Assembly: GCA_030584105.1 (NCBI GenBank)
Contig: CP129491.1
Coordinates: 1,984,001-2,048,000 of the forward strand
Direction of reading: 5' to 3'
DNA from: UTCHB3 sp002050155
GTDB lineage: Bacteria; Bacteroidota; Ignavibacteria; Ignavibacteriales; Ignavibacteriaceae
DNA: 64,000 nt
This document shows positions 52,752 to 61,510 of the stretch, piece after piece. The notes under the pieces were generated by a model. The model searched no databases, was not told where the DNA came from, and was given only the letters and a program-made list of their open reading frames with translations. Both the position numbers and the translations under genes were made by a program. Each line of letters begins with the position of its first letter. Position 1 is the first letter of the stretch.

Positions 52752-54300
52752 TTTTCCTTTCCTGCGCTTTTATCTTCAGCAATTCTTTTTTACCGAGCCT
52801 TATCCATTGAACCAACGGTATTCCTGCCGGGCACTCGTAGGCGCAGCAACCGCACTCCATACATGAAAAAATCCCGGCTTCTTCGGCGTCTTCAAACCGT
52901 TGAAGCTTCGAGAACCGGCTCAGCCGTGTGGGCAACAGATTAACGGGGCAGACCTCCACACACTTTCCGCATCTCAGGCATGCAATCGCTTCAACGGGGG
53001 CGGAAGTGTCGCTCGTTAGCACTAACAGCCCCGAAGTTGCTTTCATAACCGGTGCATTGTAGTCATAAAGATTTGTGCCCATCATCGGGCCGCCGGCGAT
53101 AACTTTAATTGCCTCAGGTGTTAAGCCACCGCAGAACTCCAATATTTCTGAAATCGGCGTACCAACCGGCACAATTAAGTTTTTCGGTGTTTTAATTCCC
53201 TCGCCGGTAACGGTTATCCAGGCGTCTGTTTGTGGTGTGCCTTCAGTTACCGCTTTCCAGACGGAAATTGCAGTGCCGACATTTTGCATAACTACACCAA
53301 CATCAACGGGAAGTTTGCCCGGAGGCACTTTCTTTCCTGTAATTGCGTAAATCAGCATCTTTTCAGCGCCTTGCGGATATTTAACCGGCAACACTTCAAC
53401 CCGAATATCACTGCGGGAACCTAATTTGTTTTTCAACAGAACTATCGCTTCAGGCTTGTTATCTTCAATTCCGATAACGCATTCAACGCCCGTGATTTTC
53501 ATCAGTATTTCAATCCCGCCGATTAGTTGGTCGGTGTATTCAAGAATTAGCCTGTAGTCACGCGTTAAATATGGTTCACACTCGGCAGCATTAATTATCA
53601 ATTTTTCTATCTTTTTGCCCGGTGGCGGTGAAAGTTTTACGAACATCGGAAATGCCGCTCCACCCATACCCACTATTCCGGCTTCTTTAATCCGCTCCAA
53701 TAATTCTTCTTTTGTGGCGGTTTTCGGGTTAAGTGGCGGGAAAAATTCGTTTTCAGGTTCTGCAACTTTCTTTTCCTGTGGCTCTTCAGCAACTTCCGTT
53801 GCGTCGGCAGGTTCAGCGGTTGTGTTGCCTCCCGGCGTTACTGTTGCTGCAACTGTTGCATTAACTTTTTGAACTGAGGCTGCTTCAGTTGCTGTGCTAA
53901 CTCCCGGTGTTACTGTTGCTGCAACCGTTGCGCTGACTTTTTGCGGTCCAGCAGCTTCAGCCACCGGTTCTTTTGGCTGTGTAACCGAAATTTCGATTAC
54001 TGTTTTCGGCGCACCTGATAAGTGCGCGGTTTTTACTATTTTAGAAACGGTTCCGTTTACCGATGAATGTATCGGTGCGGAAATAAAACCTTCGGGTTCG
54101 GCAAGTAAAGTACCTTTCTTAACAATGCTACCCTTGGCTACAAGCAATTTAGCCTCTCTTCCCGCATGCTGCGATAGGGGTATATAAACCGTTTTTGGTG
54201 TCGGCAACACTTCAAATTGAAGGTCTTTGGTTAGTTCTTTCCCTTCTCTCGGGTGAACCCCTCCTTTGAAAGCGCCGCGCAGAATCAATTTCTTAAGCAT
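52744..54300 (-). CDS. rnfC: Rnf complex subunit RnfC with a repetitive linker
   Basis: 518 residues, the peripheral NADH/FMN-binding subunit. The N-terminal barrel-sandwich (GGVHPREGKELT, PIHSSVNGTVSKI) is followed by an unusual Ala/Thr/Val/Glu linker (about 115-190). The Rossmann-like core begins at GIVGMGGAAFPMFVKLSPP near 210, with AAECEPYLTRDYRL near 240. Two [4Fe-4S] motifs (CLRCGKCVEVCP and CMECGCCAYECP) lie at about 433-485. The linker contains a 72-bp internal duplication. It is the first gene of rnfCDGEA. Confidence 0.96.
   Translation of the reverse strand: MLKKLILRGAFKGGVHPREGKELTKDLQFEVLPTPKTVYIPLSQHAGREAKLLVAKGSIVKKGTLLAEPEGFISAPIHSSVNGTVSKIVKTAHLSGAPKTVIEISVTQPKEPVAEAAGPQKVSATVAATVTPGVSTATEAASVQKVNATVAATVTPGGNTTAEPADATEVAEEPQEKKVAEPENEFFPPLNPKTATKEELLERIKEAGIVGMGGAAFPMFVKLSPPPGKKIEKLIINAAECEPYLTRDYRLILEYTDQLIGGIEILMKITGVECVIGIEDNKPEAIVLLKNKLGSRSDIRVEVLPVKYPQGAEKMLIYAITGKKVPPGKLPVDVGVVMQNVGTAISVWKAVTEGTPQTDAWITVTGEGIKTPKNLIVPVGTPISEILEFCGGLTPEAIKVIAGGPMMGTNLYDYNAPVMKATSGLLVLTSDTSAPVEAIACLRCGKCVEVCPVNLLPTRLSRFSKLQRFEDAEEAGIFSCMECGCCAYECPAGIPLVQWIRLGKKELLKIKAQERKSA
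53831..53964. repeat. 72-bp tandem duplication within the rnfC linker
   Basis: CCCGG(C/T)GTTACTGTTGCTGC starts at 53831 and at 53903, followed by similar sequence for about 60 bp. It encodes two copies of KV(S/N)ATVAATVTPG. 72 bp is four times the 18-bp unit seen elsewhere. Confidence 0.85.
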
Positions 54301-54445
54301 TCGTCACTATAAGGTTGTGATATTTAAGCATATCAAAAATTATACCACATTTAAAGTTGGCTTGCAGGCGGTTTTAATCGCTTTACAATCCAGTTTTTCC
54401 AATAAAGGAAAATAATTTTCTATTATTTGATAAAATCGAGGGGAA

Positions 54446-55168
54446 GTGGCTTTACATACCTTATTATATTTGTATAACCAATTTTTATTATTTCGAGGAA
54501 AGATTATTAGCAGATCAGCATCAGGCAGGTTCGCCAACTGGAAGCCGGCTTTTCAACTGCCCGGTTTTAAATGGTTCTTTGCAGGCACTTTTATTCTAAG
54601 CTTTATCTTAGCAAAGGTTGCCGGTTTAATTCTCGTTCTGAACGAAAGTAAAGTTGAAAAAACCGGGTTCAATTTCCCCGACCCAATCCTCTCTCTTTTT
54701 TCTCCGATCGATTTTACCTGGCCCATTTTTATCTGTTTATACGGAGCACTTTTCCTTACTTTATACTACCTTTCATTCCGCCCGATACGGCTGATGATGG
54801 GTTTTCAGGCGTATTTTTTCCTTCTTAGTGCCCGTTTGGTGTGTATGTTCTTTCTGCCTCTTAAAGCACCTGATACACTGATCCCGTTGCTCGATCCTTT
54901 TATTACCCTTTTCAGTCAGGATATTGTGCTCAAGCACGATCTTTTCTTCTCGGGGCATTTTTCGGTGGTTGTGTTGTTTAGCTTAGCCGTTGAAGATAAA
55001 ATAAAAAAATATTTCATCGTTTTCTTAGCGGTTATAATGGCGGTTTTCATACTGTTGCAACATGTTCACTATACAATCGATTTGTTAGTTGCGCCGTTTT
55101 TCTCTTATGCTATCTGGCGTGCAACCGTTGCAGTGAATAAGAAACTGGGATATGTACCCGAAGTGTAG
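54446..55168 (+). CDS. PAP2-like / sphingomyelin-synthase-like membrane phosphatase
   Basis: 240 residues from GTG 54446 (GAGGGGAA just upstream). About six TM helices. DLFFSGHFSVVVLF near residue 170 and HVHYTIDLLVAP near 211 correspond to the two conserved His-containing blocks of PAP2_C (sphingomyelin synthase-type) phosphatases/phosphotransferases. It may act on a lipid phosphate or transfer a head group. TATATTTG at 54465-54472 resembles a -7 box but lies inside the ORF, so translation could begin later than given. Divergent from rnfC. Confidence 0.75.
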   Translation: MALHTLLYLYNQFLLFRGKIISRSASGRFANWKPAFQLPGFKWFFAGTFILSFILAKVAGLILVLNESKVEKTGFNFPDPILSLFSPIDFTWPIFICLYGALFLTLYYLSFRPIRLMMGFQAYFFLLSARLVCMFFLPLKAPDTLIPLLDPFITLFSQDIVLKHDLFFSGHFSVVVLFSLAVEDKIKKYFIVFLAVIMAVFILLQHVHYTIDLLVAPFFSYAIWRATVAVNKKLGYVPEV

Positions 55169-55305
55169 CTTCAAATTTTCTGAAGTGTAGTTTCAGATTT
55201 CTGATTTAATGCAGGGGGCGGGTATTGAACGGTAGTCTCGGATTTCTGATTTGATGCAGGGGGCGGGTATTGAACGGTAGTCTCGGATTTCTGATTTAAT
55301 GCAGG
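55160..55305. repeat. Tandem repeats starting at the PAP2-like gene stop codon
   Basis: A 22-bp unit containing the last codons and stop (55160-55181, GAAGTGTAGCTTCAAATTTT) is repeated at 55182-55203. A 45-bp unit (CTGATTTAATGCAGGGGGCG and onward) follows in 2.3 copies at 55201-55245, 55246-55290 and 55291-55305. Confidence 0.88.
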
Positions 55306-55319
55306 AAGAACCACGAGTC

Positions 55320-55461
55320 AAATGACTTCATCTTCTGCCACTCCGCAATTCACTTTGTAAAAGTTTGGAGGGAAGAAAAAAGGCTGCAATGCTTCCTACA
55401 ATCTTACGGATTAAGTGACTTCATCTTCTGCCACTCCTCAACCCACTCAGTAAAAGGTTTT
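55320..55461. repeat. Copy of the PpiC gene 3' end 92 bp downstream
   Basis: The gene end at 55412-55461 recurs at 55320-55368. TGACTTCATCTTCTGCCACT is exact, with scattered mismatches after it. The copy lies between the two convergent genes. Confidence 0.85.
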
Positions 55462-57278
55462 GAAAGGGGGAAAGCCGTAATTCTTCCGCCAAAGCCCATA
55501 TATCTGTAGTAAATTGCGTTGGTTTCCGTTACTTTCAGTTCGTTAATTTTCGCTAAATCAATTTGCGTGTTGTATTTAACCGCAAGTTCAGCCGTGTTAT
55601 CAACAATCGATTTATAATATTTCTGCCAAGCGAGGTCGCGTCGCAGTTTTTCTTTCACTGCTTCATACTCCTCATTCATAACAATATCTTCATTCTTTTT
55701 ATCAACAAGTTTCACAACCACATACTCGTCCCCCACTTTAATGGGCCCATATACCCGCCCGGGTGTCAGCTTTAAGGCAACACTTCCTGTTTCACCATAA
55801 TCTGCAGCGGGAATAAACTGATCCGCTTTACCATTAATTTCAGCGTCTCTGTCACCATTCACATCAGAAGCAATTTTCCTGAAATCTTCTCCTCTTTCCG
55901 CACGCTCCAATACCGAAGAAATCAGATCAAGGTCACCGGTTACCGCACGGATAAGCTTAATACTCACCCCACCGGCGTGCCCTTCGTTTCGGCGAATGAA
56001 ATAATCCATCACCTCAGCGTCGCTGATTTTTGCGGAATCAACATAGAGCGACTGATAAGCGTTTGAAAGCGTGAAATCACGCCAGATGTTAAACTCGCGC
56101 CTTACATCGGGCTTTTTGTGAAGTTGCCTTTTCATCGCTTCCTTTGCCAGAAGTTCCGATTCAATAAAATCTCTTGTCCAGTTTTTTAGTTTAACAGTTA
56201 AATATTCTTTGTCAATCGAAGAAACCGTTCTTCCCTCACCTGCAAGAAAATAAATAAAATCATCCAACGGGTAGTTCACCCCCTCGTGCACAAAATAAGG
56301 AGCTGAAAGAGAATCCTGCGGTATATTTTTGGGTAATTTATAGAAATAATCACTTTTTAACGAATACTCTTCACCGTGACTGATCGCAGAAGCAAAATTT
56401 TTATCTTCCTGTGCGCCGGTGGTTAAAATCTCACGAAGTTTTCCCAAAAGCAAACTTAACAACCTGCCGTCGGTAGAAACCTTCAACCCCTTAAAAAACT
56501 CAGTTTTGAACGCTTTATAATATTTTTGTGTCATTCTTTCCAAATAAATCTTTTTCACGCGGGCAAACTCATTCTCAAAATCCTGCGAGCTTTTCATCGT
56601 GGTGTCGTGTTTGCTTTCAATGTAAAAAATGTACCATACCCCGTCGTGTTCAATGGGTGCGGTGTATTCTTTCGGTTTTGTCTCATAAAGCAGGTTTTCA
56701 ACATCCACATCGAACATGCCGTAAGAAACAGTCAGCTCGTTTTGGTGCGCATTTTCACCATAAATACTTAAGAAAAGAGAATCGAAAGGCAGCCCTTTTT
56801 GCAGGAAATCGTAGTTGTTCTTGATTTGCGCTTCGTTACTGTTCCTGATCGCTTTAATGTCAATTTTAGTCAGCGCTTTCGCAAATTCGTTTGAAAGTGT
56901 TTGTTGTGATTGGTCGATTTTCTCCGTTATTTCCGTTTTGAAGAGTGCATCTGCGGCAAACATTTTCTCAAACTGAAAGATTCTTTTACGCACCTCAGGA
57001 ATTGTATCCAAATGGAGCCTTTCAGCCTCCAAAGCGAAAAGCTTATCCGCTGCCATAGTGTAAATCAACTCTTCTTTAAGCGCATCCTGTGCCCACTTCA
57101 CATGTGCAATATATTTTGGAGTCATTTCATACCAGACAACGAACTCGCCGGCGGTAATCTCTTTACCCCCAATTTTCGCCACCACATCCTTGCTCAACTG
57201 TGCAAAAACGGCATTCGAAAGAAAAACGCTGAAAAAAAAGATTAAAAAGAAAAAAATGTTCTTTGGTCGCATTAGCAA
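55404..57278 (-). CDS. PpiC/SurA-type periplasmic peptidylprolyl isomerase
   Basis: 624 residues. The signal peptide (about 5-26, IFFFLIFFFSVFLSNAVFAQ) is followed by a SurA-like N-terminal helical domain with VVAKIGGKEITAGEFVVWYE. Parvulin-like regions lie near 240 and near 420-520, for example GGVSIKLIRAV, FRKIASDVNGD and YGPIKVGDEYVVVKLVDKK. It is expected to assist outer-membrane protein folding. Repetition of the rotamase-like part is weak, so some domains may be inactive. Confidence 0.85.
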   Translation of the reverse strand: MLMRPKNIFFFLIFFFSVFLSNAVFAQLSKDVVAKIGGKEITAGEFVVWYEMTPKYIAHVKWAQDALKEELIYTMAADKLFALEAERLHLDTIPEVRKRIFQFEKMFAADALFKTEITEKIDQSQQTLSNEFAKALTKIDIKAIRNSNEAQIKNNYDFLQKGLPFDSLFLSIYGENAHQNELTVSYGMFDVDVENLLYETKPKEYTAPIEHDGVWYIFYIESKHDTTMKSSQDFENEFARVKKIYLERMTQKYYKAFKTEFFKGLKVSTDGRLLSLLLGKLREILTTGAQEDKNFASAISHGEEYSLKSDYFYKLPKNIPQDSLSAPYFVHEGVNYPLDDFIYFLAGEGRTVSSIDKEYLTVKLKNWTRDFIESELLAKEAMKRQLHKKPDVRREFNIWRDFTLSNAYQSLYVDSAKISDAEVMDYFIRRNEGHAGGVSIKLIRAVTGDLDLISSVLERAERGEDFRKIASDVNGDRDAEINGKADQFIPAADYGETGSVALKLTPGRVYGPIKVGDEYVVVKLVDKKNEDIVMNEEYEAVKEKLRRDLAWQKYYKSIVDNTAELAVKYNTQIDLAKINELKVTETNAIYYRYMGFGGRITAFPLSKPFTEWVEEWQKMKSLNP

Positions 57279-57346
57279 TTTTATTTTTTAATAGTCATTA
57301 ATTTACGAATTTTAGACGGCTGATTTCAAAAATTATCCCAATTTTC

Positions 57347-59203
57347 ATGGAAAAGAAAAAGCGCTATCCTCTTTATTTTTATTTTATCACGGTTTTAATA
57401 CCGTTTTTGCTGCTTGCATTGGTTGAAGTGGGGCTTAGGCTCGGCGGATTTGGCGCAATCCCTCCGATATTTGTGCCCGTTCCGGAGACCGACGGAAAAT
57501 ATCTGATGATGGATCACAACTTTTCCAAACGCTACTTAAAAAACGCCGGTTTCAACCCTACTACAATAGACGATGTATTTCTGAAAGATAAAGACCCCGA
57601 AACTTTCCGCATTTTTGTGCTCGGCGAAAGCAGTGCCGCCGGCTTTCCTTTCGAGCCTGTCGGCGCCTTCTCCCGCTTTTTGAGTTTCAAATTAAAACTA
57701 CTTTACCCCGCGAAAAAATTCGAAGTTGTAAATTTAGGGATAGCCGCACTCAATTCTTATGCAATTCTGGATATACTCGATGAAATGCTCGCTCAAAAGC
57801 CCGATTTAGTGCTGATTTACGCCGGGCATAACGAATACTACGGAGCCTTCGGCGCTGCTTCGATGGTTGCGTTGGGTGAATCTCCCGGCGCAACGCGGTT
57901 TTTCAGAACAATCGGGAATTTGCGCATTTTTCAGTTGCTAAGCTCAATTTTCGGAAGTGATGCATCTGAGCCAAAGGGAACACAATTGATGGAAGCCCTC
58001 GCAAAAGATAAACTTGTCCCGAAAGGTTCTGAGGTTTTTAACGCCGGAATTGACCAGTTCAATGAAAACTTATCAGAAATTTTTGGGAAAATTCGTTCAG
58101 CCGGCATCCCGGTTATTGCCGGCACATTGGCTTCGAACCTTTTGGATCAGCCACCCTTTTATCCGGAATTTGACGGGGCGGGTGAAGTTTATAAGAAAGG
58201 GCAACAGCTTTATTCCGAAGGAAAATTTTCAGAAGCTTTTACAGAGTTTGAAAAGGCGAAAGAATTAGACGAGCTTCGTTTCAGAGCTCCCGTAGAATTT
58301 AACTCAATTATCCGGAAAACTGCGGAAAAAGAGGGTGTCCCTGTGGTTGCTGTTGATTCGATGCTTGCCACTGCGTGCTCGCACGGGGTAATTGGGAAGG
58401 AAGTGATGATCGATCACCTTCATCCGAATCTTTTCGGTTATAAACTGATGGCTGACCTTTTTCTGAAAGGAATGGAGAATAATGGGTTTTTGAAAGATTT
58501 TCAAAAGGTAACTGACGAAGATAAACAAGAAAATCAAGGCACGGCTGATGCCGGAAGTGTTGCCGATAGCCTTCTGTGGCAACAATTCCCTTTCACACGG
58601 CTTGACTCAACAATAGCCCTTTACAGAATTGCTGCTCTGCAGGGGCAGTGGCCCTATAACCGTTCCGGAAAACCTAAATCTCCCGAAGAAATCAGAAAAC
58701 CAACTGATAAAATTGATTCTGTTGCTCTTTCTGTCAGCAAGGGAAAGATTGACTGGTTCGCCGCGCACACCGAAGTTGCTGATTATTATAAAGGCTTAGG
58801 GCAGGCTGACCGGTTGGAAAAAGAATACCGCGTCCTTATTTCACAATCTTTTTTCTTACCAAAATATTATGACCTGCTAGCAAATAATCTTTTGGAAATG
58901 GGAATGTACGACAGGGCAAAAGCTGTGCTGGAAGAAAGCTATGCCCTTAAACCGGGCGCGTTTTCAACGAAGTGGCTTGGCACTTTAGCACTAAAAGATG
59001 AAAACCCACAAAAAGCGAAAGATCTTCTTTCCGAAAGCATAAACTATAACGGTGATGACACTCAAACCCTCTACAACCTAACGGGAGCCTGTTTATCTCT
59101 GAAAGATTACAGTTCTGCCAAAACCTACATCAACCGTTGCTTAGCACTCGACCCAAAATATCCCGGTGCGGCAGAACTGCAGAAACAACTTCAGAATTTT
59201 TAA
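57347..59203 (+). CDS. SGNH/GDSL-hydrolase with C-terminal TPR repeats
   Basis: 618 residues. A TM anchor (about 9-28) is followed by an SGNH hydrolase-like domain (about 85-375): block I FVLGESSAAGFPF near 93, block III YAGHNEYYGAFG near 160 and a C-terminal DHLHPNLFGY near 350 supplying Asp and His. A TPR part (about 500-618) follows, with typical ALKPGAFSTKWLG and YINRCLALDPKYPGA units. It may be a membrane-tethered acetyl- or acyl-esterase acting on a polysaccharide. The stop is the first of four consecutive TAA codons, directly before an 18-bp repeat array. Confidence 0.85.
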   Translation: MEKKKRYPLYFYFITVLIPFLLLALVEVGLRLGGFGAIPPIFVPVPETDGKYLMMDHNFSKRYLKNAGFNPTTIDDVFLKDKDPETFRIFVLGESSAAGFPFEPVGAFSRFLSFKLKLLYPAKKFEVVNLGIAALNSYAILDILDEMLAQKPDLVLIYAGHNEYYGAFGAASMVALGESPGATRFFRTIGNLRIFQLLSSIFGSDASEPKGTQLMEALAKDKLVPKGSEVFNAGIDQFNENLSEIFGKIRSAGIPVIAGTLASNLLDQPPFYPEFDGAGEVYKKGQQLYSEGKFSEAFTEFEKAKELDELRFRAPVEFNSIIRKTAEKEGVPVVAVDSMLATACSHGVIGKEVMIDHLHPNLFGYKLMADLFLKGMENNGFLKDFQKVTDEDKQENQGTADAGSVADSLLWQQFPFTRLDSTIALYRIAALQGQWPYNRSGKPKSPEEIRKPTDKIDSVALSVSKGKIDWFAAHTEVADYYKGLGQADRLEKEYRVLISQSFFLPKYYDLLANNLLEMGMYDRAKAVLEESYALKPGAFSTKWLGTLALKDENPQKAKDLLSESINYNGDDTQTLYNLTGACLSLKDYSSAKTYINRCLALDPKYPGAAELQKQLQNF

Positions 59204-59212
59204 TAATAATAA

Positions 59213-59356
59213 ACGAACATACTTTAACAGAAGGACTATATTTAATAAACTAACAAACTTTAATAGATACACAAATTTTAATAGACGGACAAATTTTAAT
59301 AGACGGACAAATTTTAATAAACCGACATACTTTAACAGACGAACATACTTTTCTTT
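59213..59356. repeat. Eight tandem 18-bp units after the SGNH gene
   Basis: Units such as ACGGACAAATTTTAATAG and ACGAACATACTTTAACAG at a strict 18-bp period. One plus-strand frame reads a hexapeptide repeat of the T(N/Y)FNRR type, out of frame with the SGNH gene. Confidence 0.9.
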
Positions 59357-59490
59357 TTCAATAAATACAAATCGATAAGAACTGCCAAACACACCGGTAT
59401 AAATCTATTGTAAACTTTGCACGAATATGCGTCAGCTTTACACACATTTACTCCAACTTACACGAATATGCGTCAACTTTGAACGGATGA
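59357..59490. other. Intergenic sequence with a 20-bp direct repeat
   Basis: CACGAATATGCGTCAGCTTT at 59420-59439 and, with one change, at 59461-59480 (41-bp period). No gene seen. Confidence 0.6.
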
Positions 59491-59543
59491 TATCTCCTCC
59501 CATCCCGAACCTTAACCCAATTACACAAAACTTTTTACACTCC
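59491..59543 (-). mobile_element. Orphan left end of the IS256-family element
   Basis: Reverse orientation. About 44 of 53 bases match positions 1-53 of the IS at 21381, including CCAATTACACAAAA and CACTCC. The match stops just before the leader palindrome. No transposase sequence follows. Confidence 0.75.
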
Positions 59544-59852
59544 TTATCCCCTTTCCAAAAACTCACTGCAACCATTGATAATCTCTCTAAAATTATGTCA
59601 AATACAAAACCAATAATTTGCAGTGGTTATAAACAGAAGTCTCTAAGTGCATAACTCGTTCACGCGGGAACAGATAATCAAATTGTTGAAAATGATAAAA
59701 CGGGTAAAATTTTCCTTTAATGGGGCATGCATTAAAATTCAAAAGCAAAATAGCGCACAAAATTTTTTGCAGTGGAGCGTAAATTAAAATTCAAAAGCAA
59801 AATAACCGGCAAAATTGCACTTCAGTATTGCCTGAATCAAAATCCAAAAAGC
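59544..59852. other. Intergenic stretch, no gene recognised
   Basis: AT-rich, with loose repeats of AAATTCAAAAGCAAAAT(A) near 59733-59807. It sits between the SGNH gene and the convergent T9SS gene. Confidence 0.5.
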
Positions 59853-59888
59853 AAAAAAAATCCGGGCAGCTTTTCAGCCGCCCGGATT
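59853..59888 (-). terminator. Terminator of the 59998-61461 gene
   Basis: On the minus strand AATCCGGGC...GCCCGGATT (9-bp perfect outer stem) followed by eight T and TTTGC, 110 bp after the gene's stop. Confidence 0.85.
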
Positions 59889-59895
59889 AGGGTCT

Positions 59896-59995
59896 CTCAA
59901 AAAAGAGATTAATTCTTCTTCCGAGGTTCTCTTAAAAAGAGATTAACTTTTCTTCAAAGAGTCTCTTAATCAGAGATTAATTTTTCTTCAGATTG
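59896..59995. repeat. Three units of about 35 bp between the stop and terminator
   Basis: Each has AGAGATTAA followed by (C/T)TTCTTC-like sequence and a TCTCTT...AAGAGA mini-hairpin, near 59903, 59938 and 59972. They lie immediately after the gene stop. Confidence 0.7.
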
Positions 59996-59997
59996 AA

Positions 59998-61461
59998 TTA
60001 CTTCAGAAGCATCATCTTGCGGGTTTGTGTAAAGTTACCCGACTGGATAGTGTAGAGGTAAATTCCTGAAGGAAGTTTTGTAGCGTCGAAACTAACTTCG
60101 TAGCTTCCGGCAGATTTCTGAGCATCAACAAGAACGGCTACTTCCTGACCAACTGCGTTGTAAACAACCAATCTTACATTTCCGCTCTCAGGAATGCTGA
60201 AACGGATAGAAGTTGATGGGTTGAACGGGTTGGGATAGTTTTGGCTCATACTGAAAGTTGAAGGAACAGTATTGTCGATTTCTCTGACATCAGTTACAAC
60301 ATTAATAAGGTTCGATACAGTAATAACACCAAAAGTGTCAACTGCAGTAGCGCTTACATAGTTGATGTGCCAATCGAGCATGTGGTTTGAACCAACGCCG
60401 GCTTCGTTATCGTTTGAACCCTGGTTGTTATCCAAACCAAAGTTAATACCATACTTGTACTCAGTGTTCAAAGCAGTGTAAGCAGGGAATTGAATATCTT
60501 TCGAGAAGATCTTATCACCGGCTACTAAGTCACCGTGTGTGCCGTCATCAAAAAGTCTGATAACAACAGCAGAATCACTTGTGGGCCAACCGCCACCGGG
60601 CCAGCCGAGTGGTGAAGATGAACCGCAAATAATTGCATTATCAACGCTTGAGAACGGACCAAGAGGGCCCGCAGCGTTGGTAGTGTTAACAGTGAACTTA
60701 ATGGTGCAAGCTTGGTTGATAACATTCGACAGGTTACCATCGTTAAAGCTGCCTTCCTGAAGAACAAATCCGGTGTTGATATCATCTTGTGAAACATTGA
60801 TCACCCTGTTGCTGCGGCTTTCCCAAACATTGGGTGTGTACCAATATTTATACTGAACTTCCTCGCCAACAAAGGTTTCCCTGTTGATGGTTATTTCGTA
60901 AACATCAGGGTTTGCACTCGGGGTCATGATGTCCTGAAGTGAAGTCCATCCGTTGAAACTACCGTTCACAGAAAGAGTGTCATTCGCGGGTGAGAATCTT
61001 CCCGAAAGTCTTTCAAGTTCCATATCAACTGAGAAAATGAACGGAATGGTAACAGAAGCCTGATATCCGTTGTTATCGAAATAAACAACATCGAGAACTG
61101 TCGGGTTACCGTCAATTGTTGCAGTTCTGTTGGCAACAGATTCCCAAACATCAGAACCTGCAGAAGCATCTTTAAACATGAATTTATATTCAAAAGATGT
61201 GCCTGAAGCACCAACATTAGGAACCGTAACCACCCAGATCGAGTCGTTACCCGCAGGTTTTGGAATCGGATTATCTGTGCTCCAGCCGTTGAACGAGCCT
61301 CTTACATAAAGCGAATCAGCATTAGGATCAAAGTTTCCGAGTGAAACTTGTTTCCCCATGTTGACCTTAAATGTAACCGCGTTCTGAGCAAAAGCCATCG
61401 ATGCCATAGCTGTGAATACTACAACAGCCGTAAGGATTTTTTTCATAGCATTTTTCCTCAT
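59998..61461 (-). CDS. Secreted T9SS protein with two AMPK-type glycogen/starch-binding-like modules
   Basis: 487 residues. The signal peptide ends MASMAFAQ near 25; MKKILTAV (residue 6) is an equally likely start. Two CBM48/E-set-like modules follow, with YVRGSFNGWSTDNPIPKP near 50 and SVNGSFNGWTSLQDIMTP near 165, each with FEYKF or QYKYW strands. A third irregular sandwich spans 235-370. The C-terminus is a T9SS type A sorting domain (FSMSQNYPNPFNPSTSIRFS, then GIYLYTIQSGNFTQTRKMML). It probably binds polysaccharide at the cell surface. CAAAGTTA at 61479-61486 (minus TAACTTTG) is a possible -7 box. Confidence 0.87.
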   Translation of the reverse strand: MRKNAMKKILTAVVVFTAMASMAFAQNAVTFKVNMGKQVSLGNFDPNADSLYVRGSFNGWSTDNPIPKPAGNDSIWVVTVPNVGASGTSFEYKFMFKDASAGSDVWESVANRTATIDGNPTVLDVVYFDNNGYQASVTIPFIFSVDMELERLSGRFSPANDTLSVNGSFNGWTSLQDIMTPSANPDVYEITINRETFVGEEVQYKYWYTPNVWESRSNRVINVSQDDINTGFVLQEGSFNDGNLSNVINQACTIKFTVNTTNAAGPLGPFSSVDNAIICGSSSPLGWPGGGWPTSDSAVVIRLFDDGTHGDLVAGDKIFSKDIQFPAYTALNTEYKYGINFGLDNNQGSNDNEAGVGSNHMLDWHINYVSATAVDTFGVITVSNLINVVTDVREIDNTVPSTFSMSQNYPNPFNPSTSIRFSIPESGNVRLVVYNAVGQEVAVLVDAQKSAGSYEVSFDATKLPSGIYLYTIQSGNFTQTRKMMLLK

Positions 61462-61510
61462 TTTTTGTTTTTGAGATTCAAAGTTATTTATTGTTATTTA
61501 TTGTTTTGTA

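Noticed and set aside
59166..59378. 70-residue hexapeptide-repeat ORF as a real gene
   Set aside because: Overlaps the SGNH gene end out of frame, has no start signal and is explained by the 18-bp array.
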